Below are positions 27,159-34,796 of a DNA stretch of 35,281 nt, piece by piece (the stretch's first letter is position 1; each line of letters starts with the position of its first letter). Made by a program: the position numbers and the translations under genes. This DNA is from Sulfurospirillaceae bacterium (lineage in GTDB: Bacteria > Campylobacterota > Campylobacteria > Campylobacterales > Sulfurospirillaceae). Location: the NCBI GenBank assembly GCA_028693565.1, contig JAQUVE010000012.1, positions 1 to 35,281 on the forward strand, written 5' to 3'. The notes beneath the pieces are model-generated. The model saw nothing but the letters and a program-made list of their open reading frames with translations, made no database searches and had not been told where the DNA came from.

Positions 27159-28529
27159 CTAGTGAAGTTCCGCTTTAGCTTGAACAATCAAATCATTAAG
27201 CTTTTGCTCATAAAGTTTGGCATGTTCAGCATTGGTCGATTCAAAACGTGTGACCAAGACAGGTGTGGTATTGCTCGCTCTTACCAAACCCCAACCATCA
27301 CTAAAAATCACCCTTACGCCATCCACATCAACAATCTCTTTGATGGCTGGAAAATCTTTAGGAGGATTTTTTAAAAGCTCTTTGACTTTTTCAACGAGAG
27401 GAAATTTTTCACTTTCATTGGTCTCAACTTTGAGCTCTTCGGTCGAGTACACAACAGGCAATTTTGCGATTTCAGCGTCCACATCCAAGCCATTTTTAAC
27501 CATCTCGATCATGCGAAGTGTGGCATAAATCGCATCATCATAACCAAAATAACGGTCATTAAAGAAAAGATGTCCACTGACTTCTGCTGCAAAATCAGCA
27601 TTGGTTTGAGCAATCATGACTTTAAGATTGCTGTGTCCCGTTTTGTACACAATTGCCTTGCCGCGCTTATTAATCTCATCGTACATCACTTGAGAGCATT
27701 TTACTTCACCAATCACGGTTGGGTTTTTCATGGCACTAGAGAACAAAATTGCCATGATGTCACCTTTGACATTGTTATGTTTCGTCAAAAAGGCAAGGCG
27801 GTCTGCATCGCCATCATATGCAAAGCCAAGCGCAAATTCGCCTTCTAACTCTTTTTTAATATCTTTGAGGTTTTTTTCTACCGTTGGATCGGGGTGGTGA
27901 TTAGGAAACGTGCCATCAGGATCAGTATACAATCCCTTACATGTAAAGCCTAGTGCTTTAAAAACATCTTGTACTACAACACCTGCAACACCGTTACCAC
28001 AGTCATAGACAAAAGGTTGATTGAAGCCTTTAAGGTGGTCAAACTCTTTAATTAAATAGGCGATATAACGCTCTTTGGCATTGATAAAAGTTGATGTTGT
28101 ATCATCTTCAACAACCATCGTAAAATTTTCAAGTATCTCACGTCCAAGCGCATAAATGTCTTCACCAAAAAATGGCTTTTTATCAATCGTGATTTTAAAG
28201 CCATTGTACTCGCTAGGATTGTGTGAGCCTGTGATCATCACTGAAGCATTTGGCGTGATACCATCGAAGGTTTGAAAATTACTAAAGTAATTGACAGGTG
28301 TTGCGACTAAACCCATCGTCAACACTTTACACCCTGCTTTATTTAAACCGCTGGTCAAATATTCACACAAAATAGGTGAATGGCTTCTGGCATCATAGCC
28401 GATAGCCACATATTCGCCTACTTTTTTCACCTGTAAGCCCAAAAAATAGCCAATCAATTTGACCATTTGTTCATTGAGTTCTTTTTCAAAAATACCTCGA
28501 ATATCATACTCTCTAAAAATTGTTTTCAA
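27159..28529 (-). CDS. manB: phosphomannomutase/phosphoglucomutase, TTG start
   Basis: Interconverts hexose-6- and hexose-1-phosphates, feeding RmlA and the UDP- and GDP-sugar routes. Phosphoserine loop with Ser102 in [13 protein letters not shown], metal loop [13 protein letters not shown]-type DGDADR, sugar loop [11 protein letters not shown] and a C-terminal phosphate site [14 protein letters not shown] are all intact, in the AlgC/ManB order. The track start (28595) runs deep into the exonuclease gene. A TTG at 28529 has AAGGAG 7 nt upstream and gives [14 protein letters not shown], the family start, with 456 aa, so it is chosen. It could equally be named algC/pgm; dual specificity is common. 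Confidence 0.93.
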   Translation of the reverse strand: MKTIFREYDIRGIFEKELNEQMVKLIGYFLGLQVKKVGEYVAIGYDARSHSPILCEYLTSGLNKAGCKVLTMGLVATPVNYFSNFQTFDGITPNASVMITGSHNPSEYNGFKITIDKKPFFGEDIYALGREILENFTMVVEDDTTSTFINAKERYIAYLIKEFDHLKGFNQPFVYDCGNGVAGVVVQDVFKALGFTCKGLYTDPDGTFPNHHPDPTVEKNLKDIKKELEGEFALGFAYDGDADRLAFLTKHNNVKGDIMAILFSSAMKNPTVIGEVKCSQVMYDEINKRGKAIVYKTGHSNLKVMIAQTNADFAAEVSGHLFFNDRYFGYDDAIYATLRMIEMVKNGLDVDAEIAKLPVVYSTEELKVETNESEKFPLVEKVKELLKNPPKDFPAIKEIVDVDGVRVIFSDGWGLVRASNTTPVLVTRFESTNAEHAKLYEQKLNDLIVQAKAELH

Positions 28530-28530
28530 T

Positions 28531-29316
28531 TTAATTCTCCTTGTATAATTCATCTTCAATAGCGATGCCAAAGACATCGGTATACGATTTTTCATGTTTT
28601 AAATTTTCCTGCATTGTAACCAAAGCACGCTGATAATCTTCTATAATAATATTACCCTTAAGCAGTTCATATTTTAGAAACAACCAATAAGTATTAAGCA
28701 CGTCACTCTCGCAATACTCTTTGATTTTTTCAATCTCACCCGTATAAAAAAGCTCCATCACCTGATCGCCACTGACGTCATATTTTCCAGGCAATCCAAC
28801 CATTGAACATACATGATCAAGTTTCAATCCTCGCACTGCGCCAAACTCACACAAATGGTCCATCACGTCAATATGAAAACGATCACTAAAACGAGCGCGG
28901 TAATTGTCCCATTTTGTTTTATTAAGCTCCCTGTTTTCTTGTTCAAAATAGGCGTTACATGTCAGATTATACTGCATAGCTCTAAGCATCAAAAGGGGCA
29001 TATCAAAACTACGACCATTGAAGCTTACAAGTTTGGGATTGTGTTTATTGATGAAATTTAAAAAGTTTTTAATCATCTCTTTTTCATCAGCGCCATCAAT
29101 GCTACTGACTTTACGAAAGATTCCAAAATCATCGGCAATCACTGCAGAAATTGCGACTATTTTATGAAATGATAGCGGTAAAAAACTGCTACCACTTTTG
29201 GCTTCTTGCTCCTGCATCGCCAGAAGTGAGACCTCTTTATCATCACCCTCAAGATGCAGTACATCACGAATCAATCTTGCATCAGGGATGGTTTCAATAT
29301 CAAATACACAAATCAT
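28531..29316 (-). CDS. PolB-type 3'-5' exonuclease domain protein
   Basis: DnaQ-like nuclease fold related to the proofreading domain of family B polymerases (DNA_pol_B_exo2 family). The acidic motifs are visible: FDIETIPD at the N-terminus (ExoI), SFNGRSFDMPLL (ExoII) and YCESDVLNTYWLFLKYE (ExoIII), with FHIDVMDHL between. 261 residues, no polymerase domain. It is first in the minus-strand run, 1 nt before the phosphomutase. In C. jejuni, wlaX sits at the matching edge of the pgl locus; whether it is the same family I recall only loosely. A function in DNA repair is likelier than one in glycans. Confidence 0.85.
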   Translation of the reverse strand: MICVFDIETIPDARLIRDVLHLEGDDKEVSLLAMQEQEAKSGSSFLPLSFHKIVAISAVIADDFGIFRKVSSIDGADEKEMIKNFLNFINKHNPKLVSFNGRSFDMPLLMLRAMQYNLTCNAYFEQENRELNKTKWDNYRARFSDRFHIDVMDHLCEFGAVRGLKLDHVCSMVGLPGKYDVSGDQVMELFYTGEIEKIKEYCESDVLNTYWLFLKYELLKGNIIIEDYQRALVTMQENLKHEKSYTDVFGIAIEDELYKEN

Positions 29317-29332
29317 TAAGTACCTCTTTGGC

Positions 29333-29360
29333 TTGATTTGGTTACAATTGTAACTAAAAT
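29333..29360 (+). promoter_or_regulatory. predicted promoter of the LPS core operon
   Basis: TTGATT (29333-29338) and TAAAAT (29355-29360) are separated by 16 bp, followed about 20 bp later by the lpxL-like ATG. The spacer is filled by a perfect 14-bp palindrome. It lies in the 63-bp gap between divergent genes, where a promoter is needed. A short leader of about a dozen nt is implied. Confidence 0.6.
29341..29354. promoter_or_regulatory. perfect 14-bp palindrome, candidate operator between divergent operons
   Basis: gttacaattgtaac is identical to its own reverse complement and sits exactly between the predicted -35 and -10 boxes of the plus-strand promoter. A dimeric repressor bound here would block RNA polymerase. 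The TTAC-N4-GTAA layout is like CRP/FNR-type or MarR-type half-sites but matches no site I can name. It could also affect the divergent minus-strand genes. Confidence 0.55.
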
Positions 29361-29379
29361 CAACTATGAAAGTGATAAG

Positions 29380-30270
29380 ATGAGGGAATATTTAGAGTAT
29401 GGTCTTGTAAAAAGTATCTTATTTTTAACAAACCTTTTGCCTATCTCTTTTGTCTATACGCTCTGCAAAAAACTCGCCTTATTTTTATTTGAAATTGATA
29501 AACGTCGACGAACATTGAGTTTAAGAAATCTGCAATTAGCCTATCCTGATTTAAACGAAGATGAACGCCTCAATTTAGCCAAAAAAGTCTATGAAAATGT
29601 AGCACTTAGTGTGGCTGAAATTATCTTAATGATGCAAAAACGTCTTGATATAGACTCCATGATTGAAGATTATGAACAAGCCTTGATAGATATGCGCAAC
29701 TGTTTTGAGCATCAACGTACAGGAACCCTTCTTTTAACAGCCCATTTTGGAAATTGGGAACTCCTAGCGCATTTTTTTGCCAAGCACGGTTATCCCGTTG
29801 TTGTCATCGGACGCAAAGGGAACAATGCTTTGATTGAGACAAAGCTAACAGCACCTTTTCGCACGATGTATGGCAATACTTTAGCGTACAAAGAACAAGC
29901 GATGAGCGCCATTATAAGAGCACTTAAACACAACGGCATTGCGGGTATGCTCATTGATCAAAAAGCCAGTGGAGCTAACAGCATTAAGGCTACCTTCTTT
30001 GCACATCAGGTTGATACAGTCAATTCAACGGCTATGCTTAAACTTCGTTACGATCCTGCAGTTGTCTCCTTGTTTATGGCACGTCAAAAAAGCGGAAAAT
30101 ACAAACTCATTGTTGGCTCAAGCGCCGATGTAATCTTAGATGAAAAACTGAGTGAAACTGAAAAGATTGAGCACCTCACACAGCGGTATAATGACATCAT
30201 TGAAGAAATCGTGAGGGCTTATCCTGAACAATGGTTTTGGATGCATGATCGCTGGAGAATCGCTAAGTGA
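29380..30270 (+). CDS. lipid A biosynthesis acyltransferase, LpxL/HtrB-like
   Basis: Adds a secondary acyl chain to Kdo-lipid A at the inner membrane. Active-site motif HFGNWE (122-127, HX4E), then GRKGNN, LIDQKAS and the final EQWFWMHDRWR, all in the order of the LpxL/LpxM family. One N-terminal hydrophobic segment (about 10-38). The track start is a TTG at 29338 that would put the promoter and palindrome inside the gene; ATG 29380 (296 aa, MREYLEYGLVK) is preferred. It opens the LPS core operon, as htrB does near waaC in C. jejuni. Ends with a GTGA overlap with the next gene. Confidence 0.93.
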   Translation: MREYLEYGLVKSILFLTNLLPISFVYTLCKKLALFLFEIDKRRRTLSLRNLQLAYPDLNEDERLNLAKKVYENVALSVAEIILMMQKRLDIDSMIEDYEQALIDMRNCFEHQRTGTLLLTAHFGNWELLAHFFAKHGYPVVVIGRKGNNALIETKLTAPFRTMYGNTLAYKEQAMSAIIRALKHNGIAGMLIDQKASGANSIKATFFAHQVDTVNSTAMLKLRYDPAVVSLFMARQKSGKYKLIVGSSADVILDEKLSETEKIEHLTQRYNDIIEEIVRAYPEQWFWMHDRWRIAK

Positions 30271-31160
30271 ACATCCTTATCTTAAGTGATGGAAGGATGG
30301 GACATCTCAATCAGTCTATCGCTTTGGCTAAACACCTAAAAGCCTCTTATGAGATTGTGCCTGTGCGCTTTACGTGTAAAATGTGCAAAGCACTCTCTTA
30401 TGTACTTGATTTTTTGCACCTTTATAAAACCTCTTTATTCCAACTTGAAAAAGCATTACCAAACCATTTTGATGCGGTGCTTTCGGCTGGATCAAACACC
30501 TATTATGCCACAAAAACCATCGCTAAACATTACCACGTAAAGTCAATTGTCATGATGCTACCTCAAAGTTATCGCTATGATTTTGATACAATTTTTGCCC
30601 AAAGCCATGACCATCCGCCTAAGCAAGATAATATCATTGAATTGCCTGCAAATTTTAGTTTTTGTGAACCCAAAGGATTTTTCACCCCTGCTCAAAAATC
30701 TGTTGGCATCATTATAGGTGGTAACAATGCGCACTTTACGATGCGTCGTGAACACTTAAAAAAGCAATTAGATTTGATTTTTGGGCATTTTCAAGATTAC
30801 ATTATCGCGGTTACAACCTCTCCTCGAACACCTAAAGAGATTGAAGCGTTATTGCAAAGCTATCCATTTTCGTATCGTGTCATTTTTTCACACAACCCCA
30901 TCAATCCCATCGCCGATTTTTTACACCATTGCGACGTTGTTTTTATCACGATGGACTCAACCTCGATGATCAGCGAAGCCATCAGCTATGGAACTTCTTC
31001 AATTGAAGTTTTACCGCTTGACGAGAGCCGAAACAGTAAATTTTATACCATGGCAAAGACACTTGAAAAAGAGGATTATTTGCATATTTTTGATGGAAAT
31101 ATCTGTCTTAAAAATAAAAAAATAGATTTTCAATATTACGCACACAAGGCATTTGCGTGA
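30267..31160 (+). CDS. ELM1-family (DUF1022-type) GT-B-like protein
   Basis: 297-residue protein with a GTG start in a 4-nt GTGA overlap. NILILSDGRMGHLNQSIALA at the N-terminus, SAGSNTYYAT, IIIGGNNAHFTM, TTSPRTPKEIE and the C-terminal FITMDSTSMISEAISYG are typical of the family named after mitochondrial fission ELM1 proteins, whose fold resembles GT-B glycosyltransferases. Bacterial members occur in LPS loci but their reaction is not established to my knowledge. Its place between lpxL-like and GT4 genes supports a role in core assembly. Confidence 0.82.
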   Translation: MNILILSDGRMGHLNQSIALAKHLKASYEIVPVRFTCKMCKALSYVLDFLHLYKTSLFQLEKALPNHFDAVLSAGSNTYYATKTIAKHYHVKSIVMMLPQSYRYDFDTIFAQSHDHPPKQDNIIELPANFSFCEPKGFFTPAQKSVGIIIGGNNAHFTMRREHLKKQLDLIFGHFQDYIIAVTTSPRTPKEIEALLQSYPFSYRVIFSHNPINPIADFLHHCDVVFITMDSTSMISEAISYGTSSIEVLPLDESRNSKFYTMAKTLEKEDYLHIFDGNICLKNKKIDFQYYAHKAFA

Positions 31161-32242
31161 TTATTGTCCAGCTTTTACCCGAACTGAATGAAGGGGGCGT
31201 TGAGCGAGGTGTGATTGAACTCTCACGGGAACTGGTAAAAAATGGCTTTAAAAGCATTGTCATTAGCCACGGAGGAAAACTCGTACCTCAACTTGAAGCT
31301 GATGGCGCTTGGCATGTAAAACTTGATGTTTGCTCAAAAAATATTTTCACCGCTTCTTGGCGCATCTTTCAACTCTACAAACAAATAAAGAGTCTTAAGC
31401 CAGATATATTACACGTCAGAAGTCGTGTACCTGCATGGATGGTCTTTTTTGCCAATCAATCGTTGCATGTCCCTATCGTTTCAACGGTGCATGGCTTTAA
31501 CTCAGTAAGTGGCTACAGCGCCATCATGACCAAAGCCAACCACGTCATCTGCGTCAGTAACGCCATTAAAACCTATATTCAAAAACATTACCATACACCT
31601 CAAGCCAAGATAACCGTTATCCCAAGGGGCGTGGACTTAGCCAAATTCAATCCTCAAAACCTTAACCACGCTTTTATGTCCAATTTCAAACACCAATTTA
31701 ACCTTGAGGGTAAATGGGTCATTGCAACCGTTGGACGTATCACGCAACTCAAAGATTTAGAAACTTTTATAGAAGCAATTGCTATACTCAAAAAAGATTT
31801 TCCAAATGTTATGGGATTGGCTGTGGGTGGTGTGCGAAGTGATAAACAAAAATACTTTGAAACATTGAAAAACCTCGTTTCAGCGTTGCATGTCAAAGAA
31901 CATATCTGTTTTTGCGGAAGTACTGAAAATGTGGCTGAAGTATACGCCCTAAGCGATGTTATCGTCAGTAGTTCAAAAAAACCTGAGAGTTTTGGAAGAA
32001 GTGTCGCTGAGGCGATTGCGCTTGGCACACCGGTGGTGGCAACAAATCATGGAGGCGTACTAGACATTATTCAAGAAGGTGTTCACGGATACTTTACGCA
32101 CATTGGCGACGCACAAAATTTAGCAGAAAATATTATTAAAGCCAAGGCGCTTGATTTTGATGGCTATACCTATATCAGTGAAAATTTTTCACTCAAACAG
32201 ATGGTTAAAAAGACGATTACAGTGTATAAGGGTGTGCAGTGA
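31157..32242 (+). CDS. glycosyltransferase family 4 (LPS core)
   Basis: 361 residues, GTG start in a GTGA overlap. N-terminal acceptor loop LLPELNEGGVERGVIELSRE, donor domain from about residue 180 (ATVGRITQLKDLETFIEA), then FCGSTENVAEVYALSD and the EX7E site ESFGRSVAEAIALGTPVVATN. GT-B, retaining, cytoplasmic side of the inner membrane. HVRSRVPAW and STVHGFN are shared with WaaG-like/core transferases. Its donor is unknown. Ends in another GTGA overlap. Confidence 0.9.
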   Translation: MIIVQLLPELNEGGVERGVIELSRELVKNGFKSIVISHGGKLVPQLEADGAWHVKLDVCSKNIFTASWRIFQLYKQIKSLKPDILHVRSRVPAWMVFFANQSLHVPIVSTVHGFNSVSGYSAIMTKANHVICVSNAIKTYIQKHYHTPQAKITVIPRGVDLAKFNPQNLNHAFMSNFKHQFNLEGKWVIATVGRITQLKDLETFIEAIAILKKDFPNVMGLAVGGVRSDKQKYFETLKNLVSALHVKEHICFCGSTENVAEVYALSDVIVSSSKKPESFGRSVAEAIALGTPVVATNHGGVLDIIQEGVHGYFTHIGDAQNLAENIIKAKALDFDGYTYISENFSLKQMVKKTITVYKGVQ

Positions 32243-33252
32243 GAGTTGTTCAAATAGTAGCTTCTGAAGGGCTTGGTGGGCTTGAAAAACATGTTCAAGA
32301 ATTGTGTAATAAACTTGTTGATACATGTGAAGTACATCTTATCGCACAAGAATGCGACTTCAGCAAATACGACAAGCGTATCATCTTTCACCCTTTAGAC
32401 CTTTCAAAAAGCAGGCGAAATCCTTTAATATTATGGCGCCTGATCAAATGCATCAATGCTATTTCGCCCGATATCGTTCATGCACAAGCCAACAAAGCAA
32501 CCCAAATGCTTGCCTATATTCGCACATTTTTAAAACCAACGATTAAAACCATTGCAACGTTACATAACAGTAAAAAGAACATCAAAGCATACGAAGTAAT
32601 GGATCATGTCATTGGCGTGTCACACCGCGTCTTAGAAGCAGTCAAAAATTCTTCTCAAAGCGTTATTTATAATGGTATTTCTGACATTACGTACCAAAAG
32701 GAATACCAAACACTTATTCCTTTTGGCATTCGTCCTGATGATTTTGTCATCATAGGAGTAGGCAGATTGGTTGCAACTAAAAATTTTGCCCTGCTTATTA
32801 CGGCGATTAAAGAGCTTAATGTTAAATTATTAATTGTGGGAAGTGGAGCAGAGGAGAAGATGCTTAAAGATTTGGTGAATGAACTTTCCATTCACGATAA
32901 AGTCATTTTCACAGGTGCAAGAAACGATGTACTTCATCTTCTAGCAGCATCAAAGCTGTGCGTTATCTCTTCGCACCGTGAAGGTTTTTCGTATGTCATG
33001 GCGGAAGCTTTATTGGCGCAAACGCCTGTTTTATCCACGGATGTTGCCGATATGTCTCGCATTCTGCCTTTGAATTATGTTGTACCAATTAACACTATCA
33101 CCCTACTACAAGAAAAAATAGATTATATACAGCACCATTATGAGAGTGTACGAAAAGAATTTGAGCCAAGTTTTCTGTTTGCTCAAGAGCATTTTACCAT
33201 CAACAAGATGGCTGAATATACGTATACAACGTATCAAAAAATTGTAAATTAA
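32239..33252 (+). CDS. glycosyltransferase family 4 (LPS core)
   Basis: 337 residues, GTG start overlapping the previous stop by 4 nt. VVQIVASEGLGGLEKHVQELC at the N-terminus, IIGVGRLVATKNFALLI at the donor-domain start, FTGARNDVLHLLAASKLCV, and the donor motif SHREGFSYVMAEALLAQTPVLS with the EX7E glutamates. It resembles the gene before it in architecture but the sequences differ, so they are not a recent duplication. It lacks a long C-terminal tail. Substrate unknown. Confidence 0.9.
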   Translation: MRVVQIVASEGLGGLEKHVQELCNKLVDTCEVHLIAQECDFSKYDKRIIFHPLDLSKSRRNPLILWRLIKCINAISPDIVHAQANKATQMLAYIRTFLKPTIKTIATLHNSKKNIKAYEVMDHVIGVSHRVLEAVKNSSQSVIYNGISDITYQKEYQTLIPFGIRPDDFVIIGVGRLVATKNFALLITAIKELNVKLLIVGSGAEEKMLKDLVNELSIHDKVIFTGARNDVLHLLAASKLCVISSHREGFSYVMAEALLAQTPVLSTDVADMSRILPLNYVVPINTITLLQEKIDYIQHHYESVRKEFEPSFLFAQEHFTINKMAEYTYTTYQKIVN

Positions 33253-33262
33253 CCGAAGGCTA

Positions 33263-33934
33263 ATGGCATTGAAAACTATTTTATCGCTAGGCGATTGCAA
33301 TACGCTAGGCATCAATGAAAATCATCAGAACGCATACCCTGAAAAGTTTGCGCAAGCCATCAATCACCCATGTCTTAATTGTGGCTATACGATGTCTACA
33401 ACACGAGAAGGAAAACACTTTTTTAACGCTTTTAACCATCCCAATGTTTCTATCATAACCATCCAATATGGGCTTGTTGACTCGTGGTCAACGTTCAAAT
33501 ATTCACCTTATGTCCTTTACTATCCAGAGACTTTTGGGCGGAAAATTGGACGAAAGATAGTTAAAAAATATAAAAAAATCTGTAAATCTTTAGGGCTTAA
33601 TTCACTCTTTGGCACCAAAAAAGTAGTTCCATTAGAAGAATATATCGCCAACATAGAGGCTATCATTCAAGCGTCTACGGCTACTATGATTATCCTCATC
33701 GATACGATTCCCAATAAAGAGACCTATCGAAATGAATCCATCCAACACTATAATCAAGCCTTAAGCCAGCTTGCTATGCGCTATAAACACTGTTATAAAC
33801 TGGATATTTATGAAACATTTTCTAAAAAAATGGAATTATTGTACAGCGATGACACGCATATGAATGATTTAGGACATCAACTCGTAACACAAAAATTGGT
33901 AGAACTCTATGAAAACAGCTTTTCTTCGCTTTAG
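33263..33934 (+). CDS. SGNH-hydrolase-like protein with Cys at the nucleophile position
   Basis: 223 residues. Block I of SGNH enzymes is GDSxxxG; here it reads LSLGDCNTLGIN, so the Ser is Cys12. Block III (GxND) reads QYGLVDS, with Val for Asn, and block V keeps the DxxH dyad as DDTHMNDLGH (Asp196, His199). No signal peptide is seen, so it acts in the cytoplasm. Start ATG 33263 follows GAAGG. It lies between a GT4 and a GT9 gene, overlapping the latter by 26 nt, so a glycan-linked esterase, acyltransferase or non-catalytic role is possible. The Ser-to-Cys change makes ordinary esterase activity uncertain. Confidence 0.72.
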   Translation: MALKTILSLGDCNTLGINENHQNAYPEKFAQAINHPCLNCGYTMSTTREGKHFFNAFNHPNVSIITIQYGLVDSWSTFKYSPYVLYYPETFGRKIGRKIVKKYKKICKSLGLNSLFGTKKVVPLEEYIANIEAIIQASTATMIILIDTIPNKETYRNESIQHYNQALSQLAMRYKHCYKLDIYETFSKKMELLYSDDTHMNDLGHQLVTQKLVELYENSFSSL

Positions 33935-34796
33935 TGCTTTAGGGGATATTGCAGCAAGTTTGCCTGTCTTAAGGGCGTTTAAAGAGCAACCAACCATTAT
34001 AACTACGCCCATGGGCAAAGAGCTTTTAAAAGATGAATTTGATCATTTTTTACTGCTTCAGAGTAAATCTTTTTGGCATATCACACAACTCATTGCACAA
34101 ATACGCCATGAACGATTTGCACAAATTATTGACCTACAATGCAATGATAGAAGTCGTTTAATTACCCTCTTTTCAAAAGCACATATCATCAATAATACAC
34201 ACATTAATCTTAATCAAAATGTAACGGCTATTTTTGAGGCTATCACAGCACAAAGCTCACTTCATGGCCCGCTAGATACAACCTTTCAACCGAAAGAAAA
34301 AACCTATATTGTGCTAAATTGTGGCTCAAGTCCACAATGGATTTCTAAAAGACTCCCTATCTCTAAATGGCAGGAATTTACGCAAGTCCTTTATGAAAAA
34401 TTTGGCTTGCCATTTATCTTAACGGGAGATCAGAGTGAAAAAGCCTATATTGAAGAAATTGCTCGCTTCATTGTTGGTGAAAAAGAGGTTTTAGCAGGAA
34501 AAACCACCATTCCTGAACTTAAAACTATTCTTTCCAATGCCTTTTTAACCTTATCCACGGATTCCGCATCAATGCATATTTCTGCTGCTCAAAAAACACC
34601 AACGATCGGTTTGTTTGGACCTACTAATTGGGTACGTTCTGCACCTTTTGGACCTTGGTCGACTGTTGTTTACGATACACTGTTTTATCCAAACCATGAA
34701 CCACCCTTGGTCAATTCGGTAAAGATAAGCAACTACTTTGACCATATGCGTATTGAAAATGCATTAATTCATCTTAAGGATTTTTTGGAAAAATGA
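33909..34796 (+). CDS. glycosyltransferase family 9, heptosyltransferase-like
   Basis: 295 residues with the GT9 order: AFLRFSALGDIAASLPVLRAF at the start (acceptor GD motif), IVLNCGSSPQWISKRLP at the mid-domain hinge, FILTGDQSEKAYIEEI, and the donor-side STDSASMHISAAQKTPTIGLFGPTN. It is likely to add heptose or a related sugar to the LPS core; whether it is WaaC, WaaF or another member cannot be told. It begins inside the SGNH gene (26-nt overlap) and ends in an ATGA overlap with the next gene. Confidence 0.9.
   Translation: MKTAFLRFSALGDIAASLPVLRAFKEQPTIITTPMGKELLKDEFDHFLLLQSKSFWHITQLIAQIRHERFAQIIDLQCNDRSRLITLFSKAHIINNTHINLNQNVTAIFEAITAQSSLHGPLDTTFQPKEKTYIVLNCGSSPQWISKRLPISKWQEFTQVLYEKFGLPFILTGDQSEKAYIEEIARFIVGEKEVLAGKTTIPELKTILSNAFLTLSTDSASMHISAAQKTPTIGLFGPTNWVRSAPFGPWSTVVYDTLFYPNHEPPLVNSVKISNYFDHMRIENALIHLKDFLEK

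Noticed and set aside
29341-29354. The gttacaattgtaac palindrome as a transcription terminator
   Set aside because: It has no loop, is not followed by a U-run, and lies between two divergent starts, where no transcript needs ending.
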